A stretch of DNA of 64,000 nt, taken from contig CM022665.1 of NCBI GenBank assembly GCA_012295275.1, positions 44,353,652 through 44,417,651 of the forward strand, given 5' to 3'. The translations under genes were made by a program, and so were the position numbers. The notes under the pieces are model-generated. The model saw only the letters and a list, made by a program, of their open reading frames with translations. It did no database searches and had not been told where the DNA came from. Position 1 is the first letter of the stretch, and every line of letters starts with the position of its first letter. Positions 1-14,200 of this stretch are shown here, piece after piece. Source of the DNA: Chrysomallon squamiferum (Eukaryota; Mollusca; Gastropoda; Neomphalida; Peltospiridae).

Positions 1-166
1 AAAAATAAAATAATAATAAATAAATAAAAATTGTAGAAATATATTTTGTGCTAAATTTAACAGACATATCCTTTTTTTTTTTCATAACAAACTCAGCCAT
101 ATATTTTGCTTATTATTTTTAACACTATCTTTATTTGCATCCATTATTACATAAGCTTATCTAACA

Positions 167-198
<32 letters not shown>

Positions 199-319
199 TG
201 TTGTTGTTATTTTACTGTTGTTATTATTTATTTATTTATATTTTTTTAATCTATTTATTTTACGAATAAGAAGACGGAAGCAATACTGTTGAAAATAATT
301 TTAAATATTGTCTTTACAG
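1..319. other. AT-rich intron sequence upstream of the first SCCPDH exon
   Basis: This stretch has no coding potential that I can see. It holds an (ATT)n run at about 168-195 and ends in a pyrimidine-rich tract and AG acceptor directly before the exon at 320. It is most simply the intron preceding the truncated SCCPDH copy. Confidence 0.6.
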
Positions 320-1013
320 ATCGAAGAATCTTCACACACGTTTATTTTTATCGGAGAGGGTCATCCCGAAAAACTAGAACCCTCTGTGAAACATGCGGAT
401 CCTCCGTCAAAGAAAATCATTACCAAAATTACAGGACCTGGTGGGTTTTTCTTTAGAGATTTCCAAAAAGGATGGTCTTATATTTGGTAGGGGATTTGAT
501 AACAAACGTACATAGTTTGGTTAAGATTGTTAATTCGTGAGTTTCAAATCTTTACCTTTCGTGCAAGAGTTTTGTCCCTTTAACACCTTTTTTGAAATAT
601 TCTTAATTAAGTAATATTATTTTTAATTATTAGGAAAAATCGTCTTTGAATACAAATGGTACGGCAATATTTAGCTTTTGGGAATGGATATCATTAGCTC
701 CTGAGTCCCATTATTTATTTTATTTTAGTCATCAAATCATAGTTACTTTTTATTTTTTTTATTTTTTATTTTTTTATCTTGTCTAAAAGTTGTTTTTATT
801 TTATTTTATTTTATTTATTTATTTGTTTACTCATTTATTTGCAAAGATGCTGGATACGTCACAACACCGATATGTGCCATACAGTGCGCTCTTTGTGTCA
901 TTCAGGAAAAAGACAAAATGCCAGTCAAGTAAGTGTTGTTTAGTGTATAATGAATTAATAAAAATTTAAATAATTTATTTGTTATGATACAGTCGTGCAA
1001 TTTTATTTTATTC

Positions 1014-1047
<34 letters not shown>

Positions 1048-1525
1048 TTATTTTATTTTTTTTTTTTTTTGGTTAAATTTTTATATGTTTTATATAGTTT
1101 ACTATATTATTGTATTAATTTATTGAAAATACATTACATAAATTTAGGTAAAATGTCATTTTATTTTTTATGTTAATATATATAATTCCTATTAATTTTG
1201 TTTTAGCTTAGATTACTGTATTCTATTGTATTTTTATATATTTTAATTAATTAATTATTTTTTTGTTTTTATTCTTTATTTTTATCTTTATTGATTTTTT
1301 TTGATTTTTTTACTTATTTATTTTACTTTCTTAAATTCTGTTGCTGTATTTTTGCTTTATTTATTTTAAATTTATTGTTTAATTTTAATTTATTTTAATT
1401 TTTATTAATTTTATTTTATTTACAGAGGTGGTGTATATACTCCCGGCATTGCTTTCCGAAAAACTACATTGATTGATCGGCTTTTGAAAAGAGGGATCAA
1501 GTTTGAAGTTATAGACCAAGATTAA
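320..1525 (+). CDS. SCCPDH-like oxidoreductase, copy A (3' end only, 5' cut by window)
   Basis: These are the last three exons of a saccharopine dehydrogenase-like oxidoreductase: 320-440, 847-928 and 1426-1525 (stop TAA 1523-1525), giving 100 codons. The family has an N-terminal Rossmann domain and in vertebrates is found on lipid droplets; its substrate is not established. The evidence is alignment with the complete copy downstream. Both share IITK..GP, GYVTTPIC, EKDK.P, GGV.TPG.AF and IKFEV, with roughly half of residues identical by eye. The two introns fall at the same places with the same phases (1, then 2). Donors GTGGGT and GTAAGT and acceptors TTTACAG, TGCAAAG and TTTACAG are clean. 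The Rossmann half lies outside the window, so I cannot say whether the gene is intact. It is a tandem paralogue of the gene at 3981-15533, on the same strand. Confidence 0.88.
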
Positions 1526-1717
1526 ACATGATTATTAATTTACAAAAGACTAGGACATGGAATAAATAAATAAACAAACAAATAAATAAATAAATGACAA
1601 TTAAATATAAATAAATCAATAAATCAATTAAAAAAATTTAAATTAAAATTTTCTTCCTACATATAAACATGCGCAGTAATAAAAAGGATTTCAGTCTACG
1701 ATTTCAACGATACTGTT

Positions 1718-1769
<52 letters not shown>

Positions 1770-1788
1770 CAACAATAACAGTAACATC

Positions 1789-1848
<60 letters not shown>

Positions 1849-1942
1849 AATAATAAATAAATAAATAAAAGCCTTGGAGATACCCATACGGATAAATAGA
1901 ACGAAATACATTTTTTTTTTTTTTTTTTTTTTGTAAAAATGA

Positions 1943-1979
<37 letters not shown>

Positions 1980-2524
1980 TATGAAAGAGGAAATAATCGA
2001 ATAAAAGAATCGAAAATAACGATCATGGAACATATGGTGTCTGAGACATGGATTTACCCAGAAATTATAGACATCTGTTTAAACAAAACATTAGCAATAA
2101 AGTGTACTTATGTAATCAAATAGTCATTAAACAAATCTTGAATGCCATTGTAATTATTATTATTCTTGATATTATTATATAATATTTTTCTACTCTTCTT
2201 TTTTTTGTTTCTTCCTGAACCCTGACTCTTGTCTTTGTAATCGTTTTCTCACAGAAAATGTACATGCAAACTGCTTTGATTCTTGTTGGTTCAACAAACA
2301 TTAGTTTTACTTTCGTAAATCGCTTTGTGCAACACTTTATTTATCGTCTTTTTCCGTGACACTGTTTAATTAACGCTTTCTCGAGCAGTAATTGTTTCTT
2401 CGGACCAGTTGCCAGTGGACTGACTGCTCAGGAGCCGATCCAGAATATTCGGGAAAGTTCGGGAGTTGTACGTAAATTTTACAAGATATAGTGCGTCGGT
2501 AAAAATGTGGGAACGCTAGCCAGT
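1526..2524. repeat. Intergenic stretch with compound (AAT)n/(AAC)n and poly-A repeats
   Basis: This is the 3' flank of SCCPDH copy A. A compound trinucleotide repeat runs at about 1721-1857, AAT units followed by AAC units. A poly-T run lies near 1911-1932 and another (AAT)n at 1946-1977. Long asparagine, isoleucine or valine 'proteins' read here come from these repeats. A short open stretch at about 2395-2490 has more even base use (starting FFGPVASGLTAQEP), but I recognise nothing in it. Confidence 0.8.
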
Positions 2525-2859
2525 ATGAGTCACTGGTCTGAAAGCGAGAAACTTTTTATCATAAAGTACTTAGAACACGTTAAGCTTATCAAAGTAAACT
2601 TTCTATGTACGCCTCACCAGGACATACCAATTAAAACGTTTGAGCTGCCTTTCCAAGACCGTGTTAAATTACATTGGTTAATCAGGTATAGGTTACATGA
2701 CATTGTAAAATTTTATTCTGTAAAAATAATTATATCTGAAGAGATGATGATGTGTCGGTATTCCATGAGATTTAATAAATCAGTCTTGTCTATATTCCTT
2801 TATTCTGGTTGCCTTTTTTATTATTATTATTATTATTATTATTTTTTTTTTTTTTGTGG

Positions 2860-2894
<35 letters not shown>

Positions 2895-3058
2895 GGGCAA
2901 TGTCTTTCTGATCATCAATTAGAATAGGCTACAGACTAACTTCGGCCACTCCAGTTAACTCTCTTGGTTATCATTATTATAAATAAAAATTTCATAACAC
3001 CCGGTATTGAAACTTTTTATACATTTTCCCCAGACGTCACTCTACAGATGGCCGATGA
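2525..3058 (+). CDS. Possible small two-exon reading frame, unknown product
   Basis: An ATG at 2525 opens a frame starting MSHWSESEKLFIIKYLEHVK and running to 2685, where AG|GTATAG could be a donor. A pyrimidine-rich CCCCAG acceptor ends at 3033. Joining 2525-2685 to 3034-3058 keeps frame and gives 61 codons plus TGA. Base use in both pieces is visibly less AT-rich than the flanks. The intron holds a (TG)n run near 2863-2892. I do not recognise the protein, no domain is visible, and the second exon adds few residues. It may be a decayed gene or chance. Confidence 0.22.
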
Positions 3059-3980
3059 GAAAATGTTCATGAACTATTTCTATGCCGATCCTTTTCGAAG
3101 TACGAAATGCAACAACGCATCATGACACTTAGGAATGTAAAACATCAAGTTTGTAGATTTTGACCTTGACAGCCGGAATTTTTCAGCGTTCCAAACATTA
3201 CATTTATCAGTCTGTTGATAACATATTTTCGCTGTTAATAATGTCAACGTCTATAGAAATTTCTAACTTGAACACGAGCCCTCTGTTCGTAAATGGATCA
3301 GTTTTAAATTTAATAAAATCAAATTACGTAAGTTTAAAACGTAAACAAAAAAAAAAAAAAGAAACAAAAAGAAACAAAAAAGTAAAATTAAAATAATATA
3401 AAATCGGCCAATTTATGTAAACAATCAAGCAGACGTACACTTAAAATAAACTTTCGCGCTATAATGCACGTGATTTATTCGAGATATATTATTGATTTTA
3501 TTATTTATTTGTTTTAAGGTTAGCTAGTTCCTACTTTATTTATTTCCCCACGAATATTTTATTTTAATAATATTAAAAATTGATGACGATGACGATGATG
3601 ATGATGTCACTGATGATGATTAAGATAATGCTGACGATGGAGCAGCGTTCATAGTTCAGCCTCTCAAATAATCCCACGTGTTCTTTTGGCTTTAAATTGT
3701 ACCATTATTCATGGCCATGTAATACACACAAACACAAACTAATAAAAACTAAATAATAAACATTTATATTATTATTGTAACTACTATTATTATTATTCTC
3801 TGCAATCGATATGAAGTATACTGAGAACTGAGCACCTTTCGCTTATATGGTTTTCGATATAGGCGTTAAAAATCCGAGTGTCTGTGGATTCTCCCTGCAC
3901 GTGACATTTACATTTCCGGGAACTTGTGCACATCTCGCTTAGTAGCACCGACAAGTGAAACGAAGTAGTGTGCAGAAAAG
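3059..3980. promoter_or_regulatory. Intergenic region and presumed SCCPDH copy B promoter
   Basis: No gene is visible. The first part contains a short frame (MADEKMFMNYFYADP near 3048-3125) that I do not recognise. The last 300 bases are less AT-rich and carry CACGTG E-box cores near 3674 and 3898, the latter as CACGTGAC. This is where the promoter of the downstream SCCPDH gene should lie. The E-boxes are visible; their use is inference. Confidence 0.35.
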
Positions 3981-6309
3981 ATGGAGGGTGGTGATATGAA
4001 AAAGGAACGTTTTGACATTGTAGTTTTTGGTGCGTCTGGCTTCACTGGACAGTATGTTGTTAATGAAGTGGCACGAGAAACAGAAAAGGAACCTGGGCTA
4101 ACATGGGCAATTGCTGGCAGAACGATGGAAAAACTCCAGAAAGTTCTTACTTCAGCGACTTCTGCGACAGGTTCGTAATTTTAATTAAAATATATAAAAT
4201 TATTAAAACTTTATTTATAGTTACTGTTTGTAAACCACGGTGAAGGTTGTTTTAATTGATAAAAAAAAAACAACAAATGCAGTCTCAGGTAAAGGCTATT
4301 TCAATAGAGAGAACAAAAAAATCAAAATAGAAAACCTATTTATTGTTAAAATTGACATGTACTGATATTTAACATCCAGAAGAAATATGTATATCTTTAA
4401 CATATAGTTAAATAATAATAATAATAATAATTTTTTTAAAAATCGTTCACCAGGAAATACTGGACCAAAATGTTTCAGCAAAACATACTCTAATTTTGTG
4501 TCTGCATCCTAGAATAATAATAAATTGTTGCATGAATAAATCAACCATGTAGTACATGGGTGGTAACCAGATACTGAATTGCACAATAACCGTCTGACTG
4601 CTAAACTCAAAGTCTAATCAACAACTCCAGCTGATTGCTATCCATGCTTAATGCATGTAGATTTATTGACATTGTCAAAATCATAATAGTTTGCTTCAAC
4701 AAACAGTTTGCATATGAACAGGTGACTAGCTTTCTTTTGATGTCAGATATAATAAGTTATTTTAGGAAAGAAGCAGGCTGATATGCTAGACTGGTTTTAG
4801 CAATGTTATCATACACTGTTTAGCAATAACGTTTTTACACATGCAAGTACTGTACTTTGAAAGAAGTAATGTCTTGAAGGGTTTCTGTCAGTGAAAGATG
4901 AAAAAAAAAAAAAAAAAAAGGATAATAAAATGTTTTAAAAGTTATTTATTGTAAGATAATATATTTCAAACTTTAAAGTTTATCAATACTTTTCCAATAT
5001 GAATCAGTGGATGTTGGTGCATGAAATTTATTTATTTTTTTTTTTTTTTAAGGACTGCATTACAATGAATTCAGCAGCAAGATTTGAACTCTGACATGTA
5101 TCTAAAAAATTGTCATAAAAGCCTTTTGAAAGGTGTCTATAAAATTCAGAGATTAATAAACATTTTTCATTGAATATGTACATGAGGTTCTCAGGTTTTT
5201 AGGTTTACAAATTATATATTTTTATTTTTATTTTTTCCCTTACTAGCCTACTTTTGACATGTCTGTTGTTTGCACTTTTTAATCTCAGGAAAGGACATGA
5301 CACATGTTGAGAAATAGTAATCCAGTAATCCATCTAGACAAAAATAACCACTTTGTTTAGTTACATCCAGGTCCTGTATCTTATTCATACATTATTAACA
5401 GATTTTGCATTAGAATATAAAATGACCAGTCGGAGTAACAGAAAGAAATGTATTCTGTTCAGCTGGCTAGTATCATATTTTATTTTATGAACACTCTTCT
5501 TGTACATTAAAGCACCTAAAATGTCATTTCTGGAGCAATGCTGGAACAGGAAATATCTAAAAATAGTTAAAACTTTGACCTTTAGTACTTCAGCAGGCAG
5601 CCAGTATTGACTAGTTGACTACACATTTCCCATTGAATTATATTCCATGATCATATCTGTGTTACAAACTTGCTGAAGGCTAAAAATGTGGTGGCAGCTT
5701 TGTTTATACCATTAAACCAACTGTCACTGAGTATTTATTTAACAAGTCAGCTGTTTACTCTTAAAAAAAACCCTGAAATGCAGCTGAGTATTATATGCAT
5801 TTAAAAATATACATGCACAATTTTTAATAACCATGCTTATTAGAAAAGCAGATATGCTAAAAATATTTTCTTCTACAGTTATGTTTGAAGACAAAAAAAA
5901 AATGTTATTTAGAAAGCAAGAGATGTTTAAGTGATAAATCTGATAAATCTTTTGAAAATATCTTTCCAATAATGTCCAAGTCTGCCTGCCTTCAGACAGT
6001 GAAAAGATTAGATGGGGAAAAATAAAAATAAAAATTAAATGCCTAATTTATTCTCATACATTTTTAAAAACAATGAGTAAACCTGAATCAGGCCTCTCTG
6101 TTGCTGCTATCATTTATCTGCAGCATCTGGCCACAAGAAGTTGCTGCTGTAATTACCATGTACATTTAATTTAGTAATTATGGTGTGGTTTTTTCATATC
6201 TGTTAAATTCATTAGCTGAACACAGTATATTCAGACACATAATTATTATTAATTATTGGGTTCCCTGTATGAAATAATTTCTGTATAAATAGCAAAACAA
6301 ATTGAAAAG

Positions 6310-6351
<42 letters not shown>

Positions 6352-9300
6352 CTTGACTCATTTTGGCCTGTTTTCTCTTTATAATGTAGCTGTTGAAAAG
6401 TACAAGTGTACCCTCTTTATTGACATCTGGATCAGTCCCTGGATGTTCACATAAACTGCTGGCAATTTATGAATTTATCACTGAATAGTGAAGCTTTTTA
6501 TTTAAATATTTATGAGTTTAAATAAGCTTCATTTATTTTTTATATCATGATTAATGACCGTTATAGTAATTTATATAACTAATAATACAGTTTAGAAAAA
6601 AAAAAAAAAAATATTTGTAACTGGAGCAGTATATTTTTAAAAAAAAAAGAGTGTATAAAATATCAAGCTTTGTAGACTGAAAATATTATTAACATTTATA
6701 CACTAAAACTGTGATGCTTTGGATTAGAAGTTAAGATTTACTAAAATGTTGGTCGTCAAAATTAATTTAAAGTTTTGCTGGTAATGCACTATGTAACTTG
6801 TTCCAATTAAGATGTTCAAAACACCAGTTACTGTAGGTAATATAATTGGAATCACAGATGTATATTTTTGGCTTGTTTTCATATATAAAATATAACCATC
6901 ACGACCTGTACAAGTATGTTGTATTACCATAGGGGTTTGTGTGGTAAAACAGCCTATGCATATATTTTATTTTGACTATTGTAACAGTGTATAATCAATT
7001 GATTTTCAGATAAAGATATAAAACATAACCTTTGCAACCTAGGCTTTGTGTTTTATATTGTTGTTGGAGTTAAAGCAGTAAAGCTTAACCATTATAACTT
7101 GTGCATATGTTTTATATTACCATTGGAATTAATGTAGTAAAATATAACTGTTACATCCTAAGCATACATTTTATTGTTGATGGAATTAGCATCGCAAACA
7201 GTAAAACAATTTTCAGTTAAAGATATAAAACAACCATTTCAACCTATCCTTAAATCACTGCTGGAGTTAATTCAATAAAGCATAATCATTATAGCTTGTG
7301 CATACATTTTATTGTTGATGGCATAAACATAATTGCATGCATATATATTTGAAGTTAAAATGGTGTATAAAAGATTTAAAACATAACTATTACAAGCTGT
7401 GCACATATTTTATTTTGTTGATTGGGTTAATGTAGTAAAATACAATCATTATAATCTATGTATATATTGTTGGTAGAGTTGAAGTAAAATTTAACAATCA
7501 CAACATATGCATATATTTGATATTGAAGTAGTAAAATGTAACCATTATATATATATATATATATATATTGTTGATAGAGTTGATGCAGTAAAATGTAACC
7601 ATCACAACATATGCATATATTTTATATTGTTATTGTGGAATATAACATTGGTTTAATTTCAGGTAAAGATGTAGAAAACGGTACAATCATCATTGCTGAT
7701 GTGAGCAGTTACCAGTCTCTGTTAGACATGTGTCAACAGGCTAAAGTGATAATTAACTGCGTTGGACCAGTGAGTATATAATTCTTACATAAAACACAAA
7801 CAGACATATTGTGTGCAGACAGGGAAACATTTGTTTCAAAGCAGTTAGCTTTTCAGTTGCCATTTTCATTGTCGTATTTCAGTATGCCATAAATGATTTA
7901 TTTTTCATATTCCTGATTTTTTTTTTTATTTTTTTTTTTTTTAATCTATTATAAAAAAAAATTAAGATGAAATAAAAATGAACTCTCTAGCAGATGGCTT
8001 CATTTGTTGTGTCATCCAAACTTCAGAATTTATCCCAGCTGCATGTTTGGTTGTATGATTAGTTTGACAAGTCAGTGTCCACTCAGCATTATTTGAATAA
8101 GATTTCGATTGTTTATACTGGCTGGTGTGGAATTGAAAAAGTGTTTAAACTTTTCAGAGGAATGGTTGAAAAAAGTGACATTACTTTATAAAAAAAACCC
8201 CACAGGAATGTGAATGTGTGAAAATTAAAAAAAAAAAAAAAGTTATTAAATCTGGCATTTAACTGATATTGTTTAAATGTTTAAACTGACATGGACAGTA
8301 ACTGAAAGATAAATGTGTACATGTTTTTTAACGAGACAACAACTTGTTTCAAGTCAGTACTTTCTTGAGGTTGTGCACAGTCCATCATTTCAACATGTAA
8401 ATGTCTCAGAAAATTCTGTGTTCTGATGGAAATGGGCAACACCTAGATCTGTGTACTGGGACATCTGCCACAATATAGGCAGGATAATTATATTACAAAA
8501 TTTTAGAATGTGATTAGAATCTTTGAAAACTTAATTTAGAAGATAATTAAAAAAACAATAGATGTAGCACACAGATATAGATATGTACGTTGATGTAGAT
8601 GTATACATATATTAGCCTTTTGTAAATATTTAAATTGCTCCAAGTCAGTGTGTTGCATTAATAACTATTTTTCAAAATGCAAAAATATTGGTGTTGCACT
8701 TGTTTTGATGAAAAAGTATTTACAATTTATAATTCTACAATAATTACAGTATCACCAATCCAGACACTTGTCTTGAAATGTTGAAATAAAGTCAATTGCA
8801 GCATTGTCAACCAGTTCATTATTTAAATTAAATACAAAATGTACTTAAAATTTGTTTTCAAATATATATTTAGCAAACTGATTGATGGAATTTCAAACTG
8901 CCGTCATTGTTGAATAATTCATAGGTATATTTAATTGACATAAAACATTAAAATTTTGATCTTGACAGATTGAAAGATGTAGGTCACCCAAAATCAGTGG
9001 GCACATATTTGTAATAGTCTGCATGATTTAATTGTGAAAATAAAACACATTTGTTATAATGCAAATTATATATGCTTGTTGATACTTACAAAATATCAGT
9101 GGTTATCAAAACAAGTTTCAAACATCAGCATTAAAATCAAGCAGATGTATGCATGCATATTCATGTATTGTCACAAACATTATTTTATTAAAATTTTTTT
9201 TTACAGTTATTCATAGTATGGTTTTTGTGAAAAATTGTAAAAATATTTTTGTTTCCGTTTAATCTGTATATTCCATGACAATATACAACACATGGCAGAG

Positions 9301-11223
9301 AGGTAATGATATAAATAGACATTAACACGCATGTACCAGCAGATGGTTTTATCTTAATTAAAAATGAGAGAGGGAACAAAAAATAAATAAATTGTTGCTT
9401 CTGGTATAGCTTCCACGTTGAGTAATCAATACATTTTGTTTGAGTCATATTTGTGATGATTAAGCCAAACTAATATTTCCAGCCACATCAGTATGTTTCA
9501 GAGGCCATTGTTTTTACTACTACTACTACTACTACTACTACTGTTACTACCTACTACTGTTATTAGCACTATTGAGACTATTACTCTTGCTGTTTTTATA
9601 AATATTTTGAAATGTTTTTCTATGTTTTTATTTTTTTCTTCACAGTATTTACTTTTGTTTTCATTTTTGAAATTACTTATTCTGTATTTTGATCTACCAT
9701 AAAAATTACATTGAAAACAAATATTAATAAATAAATAATTCTTTAGTATTTAACTGATTATGTATATTTGCTATAACAAAATTTAAAGGTTTTATTCTTA
9801 TCATTTTTTTAGTACATATATTCTAAGTAATCAGTGAACAAATCAATACCTGTTGGTACCCCCCACACTGCAGTTTGACCCAGGCCAACCAATGTCTCAA
9901 AAACCATGCTGCATATTTTAGTCTGATAAAATGCCTGATGTACAGGTTTCCACTTTAGATCATAATATTAAAATTATAACTGACATTATGTAACTGTTTC
10001 AAATAAAACAGCAGAATTCATTAATTAGCACACAACAAGCAGTAATAAAGTGTAAAGGATGGATTTAAAAAAATACGATTTAATAATTTTTTCAAGTGTT
10101 CAGTGGTTTCATTGTTTCTTGGGTACAAAATGACTGAATAGCATTTTTATGTATTATGGAAGTTAAAATATTGTTCAACCCCTTATCTATCAAATTTTAA
10201 CAACTTTAATATAATAAAATGTGTTTTTGTCTGGAATGTTTATTGATTTGTTCAGTTACGAGACAGGGAAAAAAGGTCATGTTTATAGTAACAAGTGAAA
10301 ACGTTATGGAAAACTGTTGTTGAATTTAATCATTTAATACAAAAACAAAAAATAATAATTTACATATTAGTACTTCTGCTAATGCTTCTGATACAACTAC
10401 TGTTAGAATATAGTTGTAACTTTTTAAAATTAAGAAATCATTTTACAGAAAGAAAAACAATTTTTATCCTTTTTTCTTCTTTTGTTTTTAAAAAATAGTT
10501 TTCCATGCATGGGGAGCAGGTGATCAAAGCTTGCATTGAATCAAAGGCTAGTCATGTTGACATAAGTGGAGAACCCATGGTAAGTTAAAAAGATGATTTA
10601 AAAATACACAAAATACATTTCTTTTCTTCATAGCCATTTCACCATTTGCTTCAACTGTGCATTACTGACAAGATAAACCTGTTCTCATTGTTAAATGTTC
10701 AATCCATTACTGTCTAATCAATAGGTTTCAGGTTTCTGCCACTTGTTAAATATGTTATGAAATGTTTCAGTTTATTCTTTACTAAAAATTAAAAAAAAAA
10801 ACCTGTTATATAATAAAACCAAATTTTTTTTTTAAATTGATCGGTTTTGAATTGTATAGAATATATAATGTTTAACAGCATTAGGAATACGTCAGTAAAA
10901 TATTTTTTAAAGTACAGTATTTATAATGTTTAAAACATTTTAATTAACAGTATTTGGAAAAGACACAGCTCCTGTATTCTGCAAAAGCTCGTGAATCGGG
11001 TGTCTACATTGTGGGCAGCTGTGGTTTTGACAGTGTCCCAGCTGACATGGGTGTCGTCTTCACAAAGAAAAACTTTGACGGTAATCAGATTTCTTCTACT
11101 ATGTATCGATAGCAAGTCAAGTTTAAATGAAACAGATTTAACAATCTTAGTTATTAATAAAAAAATAAATGGGTTTTCCTGTCTACCTCTAAATTATTAA
11201 AATAATAATAAAACAGTATTAAA

Positions 11224-11263
<40 letters not shown>

Positions 11264-14200
11264 TGCATATATAAGATCCTTTGCTGCAGATTTGAAAGAG
11301 TACTTCGTGTATTGTGAGAGTTTGTTACACAATTGGTCTTTGCCTGTATACTTGATGCCATATAAATGTTGATGTTGTTTTTTGTAGGTGATCTTAATTC
11401 TATTGAATGCTTCATCAGTTTTTCTTCAAGTGAGGTAAGTTTTTTATGAAGTAATGACACATCTGATAGTTTGTCTTTGATATTCATTTTGAATAAAAGC
11501 TATTGCAAGACAAATATTCTGAAAGTATTATTTAAGTTTCAGTGTTACCTAATAATTACTTAAAATTTTATGGACTAGTTAACAATATAAAAATTGTCGA
11601 AATATTTATTGAAATAAAGAAAACAAACTGGACTTTGCTTTTTATGTAAATCATGTTTTGAAATACTGAAATGAGCAGAGTTTGTCCTACATTAATTTTA
11701 CAGTAATCTATTTGAAAATAGTAAGATGTGCTTTTGATTGTCTTGTTACACTGTAATACTTAACAAAGGCTAGTGTTGAGAATGAATCAATTTAGAAAAT
11801 GCAAAACATATTTATGCTGTTCACACTGTGTTCATGTTCAACAGTTTCTAGAACACATTCAGATTTTATATGGTAATTAATGATTACAAAACAAATGTGA
11901 AATGCTTGCATCTGTTAACTTTTTTTTACACAAAATTTATTAACTACAATGCAATAAGTCCTGTTTTAATTAAAATATTAATGCAATTTGAAAAAACACA
12001 ACAACAAACAAACCTGAAACATACTGGAACCTGTAACAGGTGTTTATTTTTCTGGCATTTCACACTGGTTACTCCATTTTATGTTTAATGTTTACAGCCG
12101 TTGGGAATCAACTTTGGCACATTTCAAACAGCAGTGCACAGCTTTGGAGCTCAGGGTGAGCTGGCCACAGTGAGGAAAACCCTTTTCCCAACACCACTGC
12201 CTAAAAGTAGCCACAAATTACAGAGAAGGTCAGTGTCTACGATTTTTTAAAAACTATTACAGTCAAGTTGCATTTCATTTTCTGATGTTGATTCCTTTTG
12301 ATAATTTGACTGGTGTCAGTTACGTCATTGGGCAAAACTCAGTTTGGTTTCATTTAGTTTTTGGAAAATTGATGACCACATTAATATATTTTGTCAGACC
12401 ATTATTCTGCATTTATTTGTGCATTTTGAATTGTGTAGATAGTGTTTGAAAGTAAGCAAAATTCAGAATTAAGATAGTACAGGGGATTTTTTTTTAAATT
12501 ATAGGCTAGTTAATTAATTTTTTTTTATTTGAATAATTTAAATTATTGAAAGATTAAATTTAGATGATGATGATGATACAGTTTAATTTTTTTTTTTTTT
12601 TTTAATTTAGATACTGTTTGAATTTTTTTGAAAATTTATAAGTTTTTTTATTTAAATCAAATTGTTCATTTTATTGAATTCATTGTTTTTTTTTTTTTTG
12701 ACAGGTCACTGATTTTCTTCAGTGAGGAGGTGAACAAATGGTGCTTACCTTTCCCTGGAAGTGATCGCTCAGTTGTCAACAGAACACAGAGATACAACTA
12801 TGACATCAAGAAAGAACGACCTGTGTGTAATCACCTTAGCAATACTAAATAAATATATAAATACATTATAAATTTTAATTAATTAAATGTTAAATTTAAC
12901 ATCGTTAAAACCCAGCATGCTGATTTTTAAAATCATTAGGTACATATTTATAAAAAAAAAAAAAAAAAAAGCCATGTAATGTTTTTTCATTTTCATATAG
13001 TATCTATTAACAGACTCTGCCTATTAAAGCTTCAGTTAAAAGGCTTTGTAATTTGAATTTTGGCTGTACTTACAGCAGTTTTGATATTTGGTATATGTAC
13101 TCTAATAAAATTTGAATGATGTATGTCATAAATGTTTAATTTTTTTTTGACAGGTTCAGTTCAGTCCATACGTTAGTTTTTCAAGTCTTTTTTCTGCAGT
13201 CATGGTTGCTTTGTTTGCAATCATTTTTGGATTGTTATCCAGATTTGGAATTACAAGAAATCTGCTTCTGAAGGTTTGGATTTAACTGTTGTTTTTTTTT
13301 TAAAAAAGAAAAGTAAAATAACAGTATTTCATTCTTTAGGGTTATTATTTTGTATTTATTTTTTTGGGATGTTTTGATCATATTTAAATAAGATTTAAAA
13401 TTTAAAAAAAAAAATTATCAGTGAAATAATTTAAAAAATCATCATCATACAATATGATTTAAAGCTTTATTTCTTATCTGAAATGAAAACTGAGTGGACA
13501 TTTTTGCTTTATTTCAGTCTGGAGTAAAATAAAAATATAAAAAAATAAACTTGGTATTCTTTTTTTTAATAATAATACATTAAAATATTTAATTCAGATT
13601 TAGCTTTGTTTCAGACTGAAGTAAAATGATGATAAAAAAAATAAAAAATAAATATAAAAAATTAACTTTGTAGTTACAGTTTTTAAATATTAATATATGA
13701 AGATGTTTTATAATGCATAAAGTTTTAGCATTAAGCTATTGAAGATATAGTTTAACAAGTGTAAATTTCTCTTTGCAGTATCCTTCATTCTTCAGTAATG
13801 GCGTTTTCACCAAAGAAGGCCCCTCCAAAAAACAAGTAAGAATTTCTTTGTAAAAGTTAATCTCAGAATATATCATGTAATTTTAATTTTGGAAAAAAGA
13901 GTAGGAAATGTTAATGGCTTGAATTTAATTTAAATTTTTTTTAGAAATAATTATATAAGCTGTACAGTATTTCTGTTGTGCTTTTTTAATGTTAAATTTA
14001 TATTTTCTGATACAGTTCAGTGTTTTTTGGCTTAATAATAGGGCTGATAGGAGAAACAGATTTGGATTTTGTTAAAAAGTTTGTACCTGATAAGAATTTG
14101 CTTTCTTGAAGAAACCTTATGCAAATGTTGCAGTTCAGGAAAGTTTAAAACCCATGAATATCAAAAACTCATAACTTTATGCCCAGTTGTGCAAATCTTT

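Noticed and set aside
1669-2026. Open frames of poly-Asn, poly-Ile, poly-Val and poly-Cys on both strands
   Set aside because: They are translations of the (AAT)n/(AAC)n repeat with no splice or codon support.
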